64,000 bases of DNA from Colwellia sp. 39_35_sub15_T18 (GTDB taxonomy: Bacteria; Pseudomonadota; Gammaproteobacteria; Enterobacterales; Alteromonadaceae), in the NCBI GenBank assembly GCA_002162675.1, contig MAAE01000053.1:124001-188000 (forward strand). Reading direction: 5' to 3'. The notes below the pieces were generated by a model that was given only the letters and a program-made list of their open reading frames with translations, had not been told where the DNA came from and did no database searches. This document shows positions 53,479 through 62,937 of the stretch, piece after piece. The stretch's first letter is position 1. The number at the start of each line of letters is the position of its first letter. Made by a program: the position numbers and the translations under genes.

Positions 53479-54483
53479 ATGAGTTCATCGCAATCAGCGC
53501 AACAAATTAACGTTTGCGCACTATACAAATTCGTCCGTCTTGAAAATTTTGAAGCACTACGCGCACCTCTTTTAGCAACCATGACAAACCTTGATGTTAA
53601 AGGAACTTTATTATTAGCTGCAGAAGGTATTAACGGTACTATCGCCGGCTCACAAGCAAATATTGAACAAGTACTCAACTTTTTGGCGCAAGATGCCAAT
53701 CTAAACAACATTTCTTATAAGATTTCCTATAACGATGAAAACCCATTTCATCGCACTAAGGTCAAACTGAAAAAAGAAATAGTGACCATGGGCGTTGAAG
53801 GCATAGATCCTAATCAAGTCGTTGGTACCTATATCAAGCCAAAAGATTGGAATGCTTTAATCTCAGACCCTGAAGTATTATTGGTTGATACTCGTAATGA
53901 TTACGAAGTAGAAATTGGTACCTTTGCAGGCGCTTTGAACCCCGACACTGAAACTTTTCGCGAATTTCCGCAATACGTGCAAGATAATTTAGATAAAACT
54001 AAACATAAAAAAGTCGCCATGTTTTGTACCGGCGGCATTCGTTGCGAAAAATCGACTGCTTACCTAAAAGAACAAGGCTTTGAAGAGGTTTACCACCTTG
54101 AAGGCGGTATTTTAAAATATCTTGAAGAAGTACCAAGCAATGACACTATGTGGCAGGGAGAATGCTTTGTTTTTGATGGTCGTGTTGCTGTCAACCACGA
54201 TTTAGAACAAGGTCAATATGATCAATGCTTTGCTTGTCGTTTTCCATTAACCGAGCAAGAAAAACAAAGTGAACATTACACTAAAGGGGTAAGTTGCCAC
54301 CGTTGTCATGACAAAGTCAGCGAAAAACAACGTAACCGTTTCGCCGAGCGTGAACGACAAATCGCTTTAGCTGCTCAGCGCGGTGAAAGCCATATTGGTG
54401 GTGATGTTCAAGATATTATGAATGAACGCCGACAAGAAAAATCCACTAAAAAGGCAACCCAAGCCAAAAATAACTCGGCTTAA
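53479..54483 (+). CDS. trhO: tRNA uridine(34) hydroxylase / rhodanese-family TrhO
   Basis: Oxygen-dependent hydroxylation of tRNA U34, an early step to cmo5U-type modification. 334 residues: N-terminal ferredoxin-like domain (about 1-110, ending in the typical [15 protein letters not shown]), rhodanese domain (about 125-225) with catalytic Cys in [12 protein letters not shown], and a C-terminal region with paired cysteines (CFACRFPL and CHRCHDK) that could bind metal. AGAGAGAAAACT precedes the ATG. Confidence 0.92.
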   Translation: MSSSQSAQQINVCALYKFVRLENFEALRAPLLATMTNLDVKGTLLLAAEGINGTIAGSQANIEQVLNFLAQDANLNNISYKISYNDENPFHRTKVKLKKEIVTMGVEGIDPNQVVGTYIKPKDWNALISDPEVLLVDTRNDYEVEIGTFAGALNPDTETFREFPQYVQDNLDKTKHKKVAMFCTGGIRCEKSTAYLKEQGFEEVYHLEGGILKYLEEVPSNDTMWQGECFVFDGRVAVNHDLEQGQYDQCFACRFPLTEQEKQSEHYTKGVSCHRCHDKVSEKQRNRFAERERQIALAAQRGESHIGGDVQDIMNERRQEKSTKKATQAKNNSA

Positions 54484-54561
54484 AAAATACTAACAATTGC
54501 TTTTTGATAAATCGGTTGGCGTGAAATATATTTTTCACGCTTTTAGCTAATAAATAAAAAT

Positions 54562-55038
54562 TTACTTAGATAATAACTCTAATTTTTCTTCAAGCTTTTC
54601 TAATTTCCTATGTATTTCAATATTCTGCGAAATAATATTATCATTCTGTTTTCTTAATTCTCTATTCTTAACGTTGGTATCGGCAAAACCAAAAACTTTA
54701 TTCGCAAATACGGCGCCCACCCCACCTAAGATACCAACCCCGAGAATAAACATGACAAAAACCGCAGCTCTGCCAATAAAGGTTATTGGGTAAACATCAC
54801 CAAAACCAATAGTGGTAGATGACATTAACATCAGCCAGAGGGCATCGGCATAATTTTGCACAGGAGAGTCAACAACACTGGTTTCAGCTAAAAAAGTGAC
54901 ATAACCTAATGTAATATTTAATAAAGAGAAAAGTCCTAGGGAAAGAAAACCTAAGATCCCATAGTTATAATTTTTAACACCAAATTCATCGACATTATAA
55001 AGGTGGCTTTTTTCCATCGCATTTCGCAGTAAAATCAT
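54562..55038 (-). CDS. Two-helix potassium channel protein
   Basis: 158 residues. Two membrane helices (about 27-50 and 90-113) flank a pore loop with the selectivity filter TTIGFGDVYP, a TxGYG variant with Phe for Tyr. A C-terminal coiled coil (about 125-158, ELRKQNDNIISQNIEIHRKLEKLEEKL) probably sets tetramer assembly, as in some small bacterial ion channels lacking RCK domains. Function as a K+ channel follows from the filter; gating is unknown. It is a single gene, followed upstream by topB on the same strand. Confidence 0.85.
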   Translation of the reverse strand: MILLRNAMEKSHLYNVDEFGVKNYNYGILGFLSLGLFSLLNITLGYVTFLAETSVVDSPVQNYADALWLMLMSSTTIGFGDVYPITFIGRAAVFVMFILGVGILGGVGAVFANKVFGFADTNVKNRELRKQNDNIISQNIEIHRKLEKLEEKLELLSK

Positions 55039-55122
55039 CGTTTTTAGCTCAAGTTTGTTATCATATATGAGTATAATTACCTAGCTTTGATGATATTACA
55101 GTCTCGTCATATATAAAAGTAA

Positions 55123-57063
55123 TCAGCTGGCCTTTTTAGTCTGTGTTTTTTTAGTATAGGCCTTTCTTTTGGCTTTCTTAGGCTTAAAAGCAACCTTTGG
55201 CAAACCAACAAAAGCTTGTTGACCTGCACCATTAACCATATCAATAACCGTGCAAGTTAACGGCTGCATAAAACTTAAATAACTGGCACTTTTCTCACTG
55301 ATCGCCGTTAAGCTAGCTTCCCATTCCGCGGTCATATCCGGTAACGTTGCTTGTAAAGGTAAGGCATTAATAAGCGCAACGCCAACCTCGGTAGCAATAA
55401 TTTTTTTACCTTGTCTTAATAAAAAATTGCGGTTAAAGAGTAAATCAATAATACCTGCGCGGGTGGCATCAGTGCCTAAGCCATCAGTATCCCTTAAAAC
55501 TTTTCTAATATTGTTATCACTGACAAAACGAGCTATTCCTGTCATGGCACTTAGCAGTGTGGCATCGGTAAAAGACTCTGGTGGCGAGGTATGTTTTTCA
55601 ACGAGCTCTCCCCGCTGACAGTGTAATATTTGCCCTTGCTGCAATTCAGGAAGAGTACTCATTTCTTCTGTCGATTTATCACGACTGGGAAAAAGTACTT
55701 TCCAACCTTGCTGCTGCTCTACCTTGTTACTGGTAGTAAACAGTCCCCCTGCTATTTTCACTGCAAGCTTCGTTTGTTGATATCGATAAACAGGATAAAA
55801 CTGCGCTAAGTATTGCCGAACAATCAATAAATAAATATTCTTCTCAAAAGAGTTAAGGGTAATATTATTAGGAGATTTTTCTGTTGGCACAATAGCATGG
55901 TGAGCGGTAATTTTTTTGTCGTTCCACGCTTTACTTTTTATCGACTCATCGGCATTTTTTGCTTGTTCACCACAAGGCAAATTAACTGCCGCTAGAGTGT
56001 TGATGATAGTCGCCGCTTGTTTAAGTTGTTCTTTTGGCAAATAACGGCAATCGGAGCGTGGATAAGTGATCAGTTTATGTTTTTCATACAAGGCCTGACA
56101 AACATCAAGCACCAATTTAGCATTCATCGAAAACTGCTTAGCCGCCGCAATTTGCAAACTTGACAAATTAAATGGCAAAGGTTGATTTTGCTGTTTTGGC
56201 TCGGTGTTAATGCTTTCGACAACTGCAACTTGCTCATGAATTCTAGCCACGACATTATTAGCTAAGCTTTTAACTAAAACTCGCCCCTCCTCATCGCAGT
56301 ATTGCTGACATACTTCACTAGGTTGCCATTTAGCAGTAAAACAATCCGTTTTACTGGTTTTTTCTTTATCAATACTCAAGTGCGCCAATACTTGATAAAA
56401 GGGTTTTGAAACAAAGTCAGCAATTTCTTGTTCACGTCTAACCACTAAGCCCAAGACTGGCGTTTGTACTCTACCAACCGATAAAACGCTATTGTAGCCC
56501 TGTTTTTGACCTTGCAAGGTGCAAACACGGGTTAAGTTAATACCATAGAGCCAATCAGCTCTTGAGCGAGCTAATGCTGAAATTGATAAGGGCATAAAGT
56601 CTTGATTATTTTTAAGAGATTTAAGCGAACGCTTAACGGCAGGCAAATTTAAATCACTGATCAGTAGTCGTTTTACATTAGCCTTTTTAGTTTGAGAAAC
56701 TTTAAAATAATCAATGACTTCATCTACTAACAATTGACCTTCTCGGTCAGGATCGCCCGCATGGATAATATCATCAGCTTGTTTTACCAGTTTACGTAAA
56801 ATAGTTAACTGAGATCGAGTGCGGGTAATAGGTTTCAATTGCCATTGCTCAGGTACGATAGGCAAGGTTTCCATTGACCATTTTTTCAAGTTAGCATCAT
56901 AATCTTGTGGATCAGCTTGCGCCAAAATATGGCCAATGCACCAGCTCACCACATCACCATTAGCAGCTTCTATGTGGGTTTTGTGGTTTTTGTGGGGCTT
57001 AGGTAGCGCAGCCGCAATAGCACGGCCTAAACTAGGTTTTTCAGCAATATATAATTTCAACAA
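55123..57063 (-). CDS. topB: DNA topoisomerase III
   Basis: Type IA topoisomerase that decatenates DNA. 646 residues. The TOPRIM domain starts KLYIAEKPSLGRAIA with HAGDPDREGQLLVDEV metal residues; catalytic Tyr334 lies in LITYPRSDCRYLP, and SVGRVQTPVLGLVV is typical. The C-terminal tail is Lys-rich (PKKAKRKAYTKKTQTKKAS), suiting DNA binding, with no zinc fingers. It ends 85 bases before the channel gene start. Confidence 0.95.
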   Translation of the reverse strand: MLKLYIAEKPSLGRAIAAALPKPHKNHKTHIEAANGDVVSWCIGHILAQADPQDYDANLKKWSMETLPIVPEQWQLKPITRTRSQLTILRKLVKQADDIIHAGDPDREGQLLVDEVIDYFKVSQTKKANVKRLLISDLNLPAVKRSLKSLKNNQDFMPLSISALARSRADWLYGINLTRVCTLQGQKQGYNSVLSVGRVQTPVLGLVVRREQEIADFVSKPFYQVLAHLSIDKEKTSKTDCFTAKWQPSEVCQQYCDEEGRVLVKSLANNVVARIHEQVAVVESINTEPKQQNQPLPFNLSSLQIAAAKQFSMNAKLVLDVCQALYEKHKLITYPRSDCRYLPKEQLKQAATIINTLAAVNLPCGEQAKNADESIKSKAWNDKKITAHHAIVPTEKSPNNITLNSFEKNIYLLIVRQYLAQFYPVYRYQQTKLAVKIAGGLFTTSNKVEQQQGWKVLFPSRDKSTEEMSTLPELQQGQILHCQRGELVEKHTSPPESFTDATLLSAMTGIARFVSDNNIRKVLRDTDGLGTDATRAGIIDLLFNRNFLLRQGKKIIATEVGVALINALPLQATLPDMTAEWEASLTAISEKSASYLSFMQPLTCTVIDMVNGAGQQAFVGLPKVAFKPKKAKRKAYTKKTQTKKAS

Positions 57064-57126
57064 TTATTCACATTCAAACTAACAATAAGCTAAGTATAGC
57101 CAAAATACTGTTTTTATGTACAGCTT

Positions 57127-57849
57127 TTATTTGTTTTTTACTGGCAGCAATTTTTCTTGTACTTTTTTTATATGCTCCCGAAAACTTTTATCAAATTTAC
57201 TTTCCCCACAAGCAAACGCAGAACTAGAGCCTTCTATTGGGCTACCTAACATTTGCTTGCGCTCAATGGTGCAAATACCATTGTCATATTTAGTGATTGA
57301 AATATCATCCGACATTCTAGTCGTTTTTTTCTCTCGCTCTTGCTCTGGCGTTAACGGTATAGCTGAGTGTGGTACAGAAGCTTGTTCGCCATGCATCACC
57401 GAAGGGGATCTAAATTGTTGCAGTTCAGATAACTCATCTACCATCATTTTTTCATTTATTGCGCTGCGTAAACTATTAAGCTGCTGGTAGGCAGAAAACG
57501 TGGCCTGAACTGTTTTTTTTGTTGCGGTTTCGGGGTTAACTTTTACTGCTTTTACTGCTTTTACTGCTTTTATTGCTAAAGAGGGTGCTGGAGTAACGGC
57601 AGATAACAGCTTTATTTGCTCACTAGCCTGCTGATTTTCTTCTTTTTTAAGTTCTGCTTTTTTTGGCAGAATTTGCTTTACTATTGGCTTGGCAGGCATT
57701 TTATACAAATAACTGTTAATAGCTTTCTTGGCTACTTTAATTTCTTTAATCTGCGGCTTTTCTGCGATAACAAATAACAGCAACGCTAGCAATAAATGTA
57801 CAAGGATAGAAACTAAAATGATGAGATAATGCTTTTTTAACGCATGCAT
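57127..57849 (-). CDS. TonB/TolA-like single-helix envelope protein lacking a TonB C-domain
   Basis: About 240 residues from ATG 57849, which follows AAGGGAAAA; starts at 57876 (ATG) and 57918 (GTG) are alternatives. One N-terminal membrane helix (about 6-28) follows a basic start, then a Lys/Pro/Ala-rich segment with a KAVKAVKAVK repeat, as in periplasm-spanning energy transducers. The C-terminal part (about 140-240) includes two cysteines (GICTIER and FACGES) and is not the TonB C-terminal fold. It is divergent from a TonB-dependent receptor gene. Not identified beyond this. Confidence 0.65.
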   Translation of the reverse strand: MHALKKHYLIILVSILVHLLLALLLFVIAEKPQIKEIKVAKKAINSYLYKMPAKPIVKQILPKKAELKKEENQQASEQIKLLSAVTPAPSLAIKAVKAVKAVKVNPETATKKTVQATFSAYQQLNSLRSAINEKMMVDELSELQQFRSPSVMHGEQASVPHSAIPLTPEQEREKKTTRMSDDISITKYDNGICTIERKQMLGSPIEGSSSAFACGESKFDKSFREHIKKVQEKLLPVKNK

Positions 57850-57925
57850 TTTTCCCTTAGTAGTTTCTAAAGGCATTCGCTCTATGGTATTCCCTGCTAT
57901 TACAAATCCATCTAACACAAACGCA

Positions 57926-57953
57926 GTAACACTTATTTAACATTAGGTGTTAC
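57926..57953. promoter_or_regulatory. Inverted repeat in the divergent promoter region
   Basis: GTAACAC (57926-57932) and GTGTTAC (57947-57953) form a 7-14-7 palindrome between the TonB-like gene and the receptor gene. It may be an operator; no regulator is identified. No Fur box was seen here. Confidence 0.45.
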
Positions 57954-58107
57954 ATAGACCGCATTATAATTAATAGGTTCAGCCTCAAACAAAAAATATC
58001 ACTCCCTTGCATTACAAATTATTTAGCATGAGCGTAACTACATTTGCTATTCATACCCTATACTTGATTCATATTAAGATGTTAATTTAATGTTTCATGG
58101 GAGCATG

Positions 58108-60456
58108 ATGACGAATATAAAGTACAAGGATAGAGCTAAGGTTAGGTATTCGCTATTACTAGCCTCATTACTCTGTTTGTTGCCTACTCAGTCACAGGCT
58201 GACGCTGTCGATGATTTATTGTCTTTGTCACTTGAAGAGTTAATGAATATAAAAGTGTATAGCGCTACGCTATCGGCCTTACCCAAATCAGAAGCGCCCT
58301 CGTCAATTATCATTATTTCTCAAGAACAAATAGCACGTGCCCCAGCAAGAAACATAAAAGACTTACTTGAAATATATGTTCCTGGCCTCATGTTTTTTGA
58401 CGATTCATCTAATGGCGGCACATTTCGCATACGTGGTGTCGGGAGCAGAAATTACAGCACACTGCTATTAGTTAATGGGCGCTCTATTAATCAAAAATCG
58501 GATCAAGGCTCAGTAACAGAGTTAAACAATTGGGATATGACAGATATTGATCGGATAGAAGTAGTGATGGGACCAGGTTCGGTAACTCACGGCTCTGGCG
58601 CTATCTCAGGGGTCATTAATTTGATCACTAAAAGTGCCGGAATGACTGACGGCTTGAAAGTTAGGGGTCTGTATAACCCTGATTATCGTAGCAAGGGCGT
58701 ATCTGTCGATTACAGTGAAAATAATGATGATATACAATGGTTAGCGCATTTTAGCTTAATTCGAACCAAGGGTTACGAGGGCTTGAAAATATATCAACTC
58801 TCGGGCAATGGTCAGCATGGCTACAAAGGTACTGATGCCTTTAGTAATTCAGATGCAAATACCGTCGCTGGTTTTTATCAAGACTCTGAAGATAAACCGC
58901 AAGTAAAAATATCTTTAGACGCAATATTTTTGGAAGAGTGGCATTTTCTTACCCGTTATACTTCTGCCGGTAGTGTTGGCACCGTAACAAAGAAAAACTA
59001 CCTTGATGGCGAACATGCAACTCATCAGTTTACCGATCAACATTTGCTGGTCAATTTAGAAAATGAACATCAGTTTAGCCCTAACTTACAAGTAAAGAGC
59101 TTAATCAGTTTTGACTCAGAAAACTATTATAGAACCAATGCTAAGCAAGTAGACTTAAAACATGATGATCTGCTGAATCGAACCAGAAATTATTCAGAAA
59201 ATGAGTGGTTTTTCCGTTCGATACTGAATTACCAATGGCCAACAAAGGCATCTTTATCGGTTGGGGTAGAATACTCGCACGACTATCTGGCAAAACCATG
59301 GCATAAATCGTCCAATACATTTAGAGCGGGTACCAGTAAGCGAAACTTTATTACTGAGGATTCTTTGTATCGTGGCAACGGAAAAAATGGCACGATAAAA
59401 GACAGCGATATTGTTGAGTTTAATGACGGTTGGTCTGCTGATACATTTTCATTAATGGCTGAATTAGAGTATTTCATTACAGCCGACACTAGAGCCTTTA
59501 TTTCAGCAAGAAGTGATAAAAATGATTTTACTAACGCGATGTTTTCGCCTCGTTTAGCGTTGATATCGCACCTTGATAAAAATAACACCGTGAAAGTGAG
59601 CTGGCAACGTTCGCTCAGAATGAATACTATGGTCGAATTATATGTTGAGGAGCTTGAAGGCGAAACAAGTAACCCTGAAAAAATTGAAAACGTTGAGCTG
59701 TCTTATATTAAAACCCACAGCCCTTCCCTGCATAGCACTATTACCGCCTATTATTATGATACCGAAGTCATTGCTTGGAGTGGTACCAAGTCTGAACTAG
59801 TCGGCAAGCAAAAATCTACCGGAGTAGAGCTAGAGTTAGCTTATCAAGGCGATAATTTTACCTTCGGGCTTAATCATTCATTCTTAAAACTAAATGATTG
59901 GAATTTTATTGCCGTAGAGCCGGATGGGTCAAAAAGTCAAAAAGTCAGTTTATCAGACTTCCTGCTTAAAAGAGATTTCCTGCTGTTAACAAGTACTGGT
60001 GATAGTCCCGCTTTTTGGTCTAACAATACCACTAAACTTTGGGCTGACATTCAAATAGGCTCACAACTGATATTACATTTAGATACTCAAATCCTGTGGA
60101 AGCTTCAATACGGAGACGATTTGTTTACCATGTACAACAATGCGTATGCCGAAGTGGATCAGGGCAGTTTATCGCCAGAAAAATTAGCAGACTATAATGC
60201 GGGTTTAGCAAGCTTAAATAATTATAATCAAGCCATGAGCCAGCATGATCCTTATGGTCGAAATATCCGTTTTAACGCCTCTATTGTCTGGACTCCCCCT
60301 TATTATGAAAATAGCAAAATATCACTTTATGGCCAAAACTTGATAAACTTCGACAATAACAAACGTCACAAATCAATAAACTATACGACATTACCTGTTG
60401 CCAGTTGGTTAGAAGAGCCACGAACTATATGGCTGACTGTTGACGTTAGCTTCTAA
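58108..60456 (+). CDS. TonB-dependent outer-membrane receptor
   Basis: About 782 residues from ATG 58108, four bases after GGGAG (ATGs at 58090 and 58105 are alternatives). Signal peptide (to about residue 31, SQADA), then DLLSLSLEELMNIKVYSAT, a common start of receptors for cobalamin-, haem- or catecholate-like ligands, a plug domain with RNIKDLLEIYVPGL and IEVVMGPGSVTHGSGAISGVINLITK, and a long β-barrel ending WLTVDVSF. The substrate is unknown. There is no Fur box upstream, unlike the siderophore receptor at 27-29 kb, so it may not be an iron gene. Confidence 0.88.
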   Translation: MTNIKYKDRAKVRYSLLLASLLCLLPTQSQADAVDDLLSLSLEELMNIKVYSATLSALPKSEAPSSIIIISQEQIARAPARNIKDLLEIYVPGLMFFDDSSNGGTFRIRGVGSRNYSTLLLVNGRSINQKSDQGSVTELNNWDMTDIDRIEVVMGPGSVTHGSGAISGVINLITKSAGMTDGLKVRGLYNPDYRSKGVSVDYSENNDDIQWLAHFSLIRTKGYEGLKIYQLSGNGQHGYKGTDAFSNSDANTVAGFYQDSEDKPQVKISLDAIFLEEWHFLTRYTSAGSVGTVTKKNYLDGEHATHQFTDQHLLVNLENEHQFSPNLQVKSLISFDSENYYRTNAKQVDLKHDDLLNRTRNYSENEWFFRSILNYQWPTKASLSVGVEYSHDYLAKPWHKSSNTFRAGTSKRNFITEDSLYRGNGKNGTIKDSDIVEFNDGWSADTFSLMAELEYFITADTRAFISARSDKNDFTNAMFSPRLALISHLDKNNTVKVSWQRSLRMNTMVELYVEELEGETSNPEKIENVELSYIKTHSPSLHSTITAYYYDTEVIAWSGTKSELVGKQKSTGVELELAYQGDNFTFGLNHSFLKLNDWNFIAVEPDGSKSQKVSLSDFLLKRDFLLLTSTGDSPAFWSNNTTKLWADIQIGSQLILHLDTQILWKLQYGDDLFTMYNNAYAEVDQGSLSPEKLADYNAGLASLNNYNQAMSQHDPYGRNIRFNASIVWTPPYYENSKISLYGQNLINFDNNKRHKSINYTTLPVASWLEEPRTIWLTVDVSF

Positions 60457-60703
60457 GCCATCTCTTGATAAAAAGCAAAGCGCACCAACATAGCGCAAAA
60501 ACACGACTAAAGCGCAACATTGTGTACATCAAAAAACATTATTACATGTAAAAACAACAACTTAATAGTTGGACTGTATTTTGCTTTACTAAACTAATAA
60601 AGTAATTTTAAATAAGAATTTTTCTTATTAATACTCAAGCTATTGCAACTATACGTTTCAGCATTTAGCGATTGTTTGAGTATACAGCTATTAAGGTTGG
60701 CCT
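60457..60703 (+). promoter_or_regulatory. Upstream region of the molybdoenzyme operon
   Basis: About 250 AT-rich bases. The clearest feature is AATAAGAATTTTTCTTATT (60611-60629), an 8-3-8 perfect palindrome about 75 bases before the start codon, placed where an activator or repressor could bind. No FNR-type site (TTGAT-N4-ATCAA) was found. Confidence 0.5.
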
Positions 60704-62929
60704 ATGTTGTTTGGACGCAAAAAAAGAAAACCCATTTCAATTCCTGACAAAAAAGTTAAGGAGTGGCACTACACTACTTGTAACTATTGTTCTACTGGTT
60801 GTTCAATTGAAATCGGCTTGGACGAAGACAAAAAAATAGTCACTAGTCGTGGTCACGCAGGTGCTGACGTTAACCGTGGCAAACTATGCATTAAAGGTTT
60901 GCTTGAGCATGAGTTATTCGACAGCCCCGGCCGTGGCACAGAGCCCTTGATGCGAAAGCAGCACTTTGAAGAGTTCCAACAAACAACTTGGGATGAAGCT
61001 TTAAGTACTAGCGCGGTAAAAATTAAAGATATCCAACAAAAGTACGGACGTGATGCTTTCGCGGTAGTCTCTACAGGGCAGTTACTGACTGAAGAATTTT
61101 ATACGCTGGGCAAACTAACTCGTGGCTGTATCGGCACTAATAATTACGATGGTAATACCACCCTTTGCATGGCATCCGCAGTGAGTGGTTATAAACGTTC
61201 ATTCGGCTCAGATGGCCCTCCAGGCTGTTATGACGATTTTGAGCACACCCATTGTTTAATGGCTTTCGGCTCTAATTTACCTGAGCAACATCCCATTATT
61301 TACTGGCGATTAAAAGAAGCATTGGAAAAACGTAAATTTCCATTGATTGTTGTTGATCCGCGCGTAACCATGTTAGCGCAGTTTGCTGATATTCACTTGC
61401 CAATTACGCCAGGCACCGACTGTGTACTAATCAACTCAATGATGCATGTCATCATCAACGAAAAGCTACAAGATCAAAGCTATATCGATGCTCACACCCA
61501 AGGTTTTGATGAAATTAAAACCTTGGTGCAAGATTATAATCCTAAATCGGCACAACATATTTGTGGTATTGACGAAGATACCATTCGCAGTGTCGCCCGT
61601 TTATATGCAAAAGCCCCAGCAGCAATGAGCATTTGGACCATGGGTATTAATCAATCAACCCATGGCTCAGACGGTGTTGCTAATATTAATAACTTGAATT
61701 TGATCACCGGTAATATCGGTAAAAAAGGCGGCACAAGTTTATCTATCACTGGTCAATGTAACGCCATGGGCACACGTGAATGGTCTTCTTGCTCAGGTCT
61801 ACCCGGTTATCGTTATTTAGAAAATGAAGCCGATCGTCAAGAGATAGCTGACTTTTGGGGCATAGACCCCGAATTTTTCCCTAAAAAACGTGGCTTAGCG
61901 CAAACCGACATTTTCTCTGCCATCGAAACAGGCGAAATAAAAGGTTTATGGTTAGTTGCTACGAATCCTATGACCTCAATGCCCAACACTAGCCGTGTTC
62001 GTAAGATATTAGAAAAATTAGACTTTTTGATTGTTCAAGACGTTTATAGCGATGTTGAAACTAACCAATATGCACACGTGTACTTACCTGCCTCAGTGTG
62101 GTCAGAAAAAGAAGGTTGTCATACTAATACCGAACGTCGGGTTAACCTGATCTCTAAAATTATGCCTTGCTATGCGAATTCAAAGCCAGACTTATGGATT
62201 TTCAACCAGATGGCAAAGCATTTTGATAATGGCAATATCATTCACTTTCCTGAGCACGCAGAAGATGCTTTTAATGAAATGAAGCAACTCTCTACAGGCA
62301 CTAACGCCTATGGCGAAAAGAGAACCCTTGATATTTCGGGCATGAGCTATGAAAAAATAGTGAAAGCAAAAGGTATTCAATGGCCGTACACCCAAGCAGA
62401 TGACCAACAAAGTGATAACTTACAAGGTGAGCCTCGCTTATACACTGATGGTAAATTTCAAACCAAAACAGGTAAAGCAAATTTAATTCCTGTGTATTTT
62501 TATAATAACAACGAACAACCTTGTCAAGAATATCCTTTCTGGCTTAATTCAGGTCGTGTCGTAGAGCATTTTCACACTCGTACCCGTACCGGAAAAATAG
62601 GTAACTGTAATAAATTTAGCCCAACACCGTATATGGAAATGAACCCAGATGCCGCCAAAGATTTAGGTGTTGAACATCAAAGCTATGTGCGCTTAACCAG
62701 CCGCCGCGGCGATAGCGTGGTAATGGTGCAATTAACCCAACGGGTTCCTCGCAACATGGTGTTTGTGCCTTTTCATTTTCACGATTGTGTGAATCGTTTA
62801 ACACTGGGTTTGCTTGATCCTTATTCAAGACAGCCTGCATTCAAACAAGGCTCTGTGCGCATTGAAAAACTAAATGCTGAACAGCAAAAAGAAGCCGCAC
62901 AGCTTAATGTTGAACGAAGAACATTCTAG
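60704..62929 (+). CDS. Cytoplasmic-type bis-MGD molybdoenzyme catalytic subunit
   Basis: 741 residues of the DMSO-reductase superfamily. The N-terminal [4Fe-4S] site is Cys26, 29, 33 and 62 (CNYCSTGC ... KLCIKG). The Mo ligand is predicted to be Cys155 in NTTLCMASAVSGYKRSFG, closest to the NapA/NasA segment that reads HCMASAVAGF. There is no Tat signal: the protein starts MLFGRKKRKPISIPDKK, so it should stay in the cytoplasm. It is followed eight bases later by a DmsB-DmsC-type fusion. The electron acceptor or donor (nitrate, formate, an oxide) cannot be decided from the sequence. AAGGTTGGCCT precedes the ATG. Confidence 0.85.
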   Translation: MLFGRKKRKPISIPDKKVKEWHYTTCNYCSTGCSIEIGLDEDKKIVTSRGHAGADVNRGKLCIKGLLEHELFDSPGRGTEPLMRKQHFEEFQQTTWDEALSTSAVKIKDIQQKYGRDAFAVVSTGQLLTEEFYTLGKLTRGCIGTNNYDGNTTLCMASAVSGYKRSFGSDGPPGCYDDFEHTHCLMAFGSNLPEQHPIIYWRLKEALEKRKFPLIVVDPRVTMLAQFADIHLPITPGTDCVLINSMMHVIINEKLQDQSYIDAHTQGFDEIKTLVQDYNPKSAQHICGIDEDTIRSVARLYAKAPAAMSIWTMGINQSTHGSDGVANINNLNLITGNIGKKGGTSLSITGQCNAMGTREWSSCSGLPGYRYLENEADRQEIADFWGIDPEFFPKKRGLAQTDIFSAIETGEIKGLWLVATNPMTSMPNTSRVRKILEKLDFLIVQDVYSDVETNQYAHVYLPASVWSEKEGCHTNTERRVNLISKIMPCYANSKPDLWIFNQMAKHFDNGNIIHFPEHAEDAFNEMKQLSTGTNAYGEKRTLDISGMSYEKIVKAKGIQWPYTQADDQQSDNLQGEPRLYTDGKFQTKTGKANLIPVYFYNNNEQPCQEYPFWLNSGRVVEHFHTRTRTGKIGNCNKFSPTPYMEMNPDAAKDLGVEHQSYVRLTSRRGDSVVMVQLTQRVPRNMVFVPFHFHDCVNRLTLGLLDPYSRQPAFKQGSVRIEKLNAEQQKEAAQLNVERRTF

Positions 62930-62937
62930 GAATACCG

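Noticed and set aside
60515-60535. FNR or CRP site before the molybdoenzyme
   Set aside because: TTGTGTACATCAA has the wrong spacing for FNR and lacks the CRP core.
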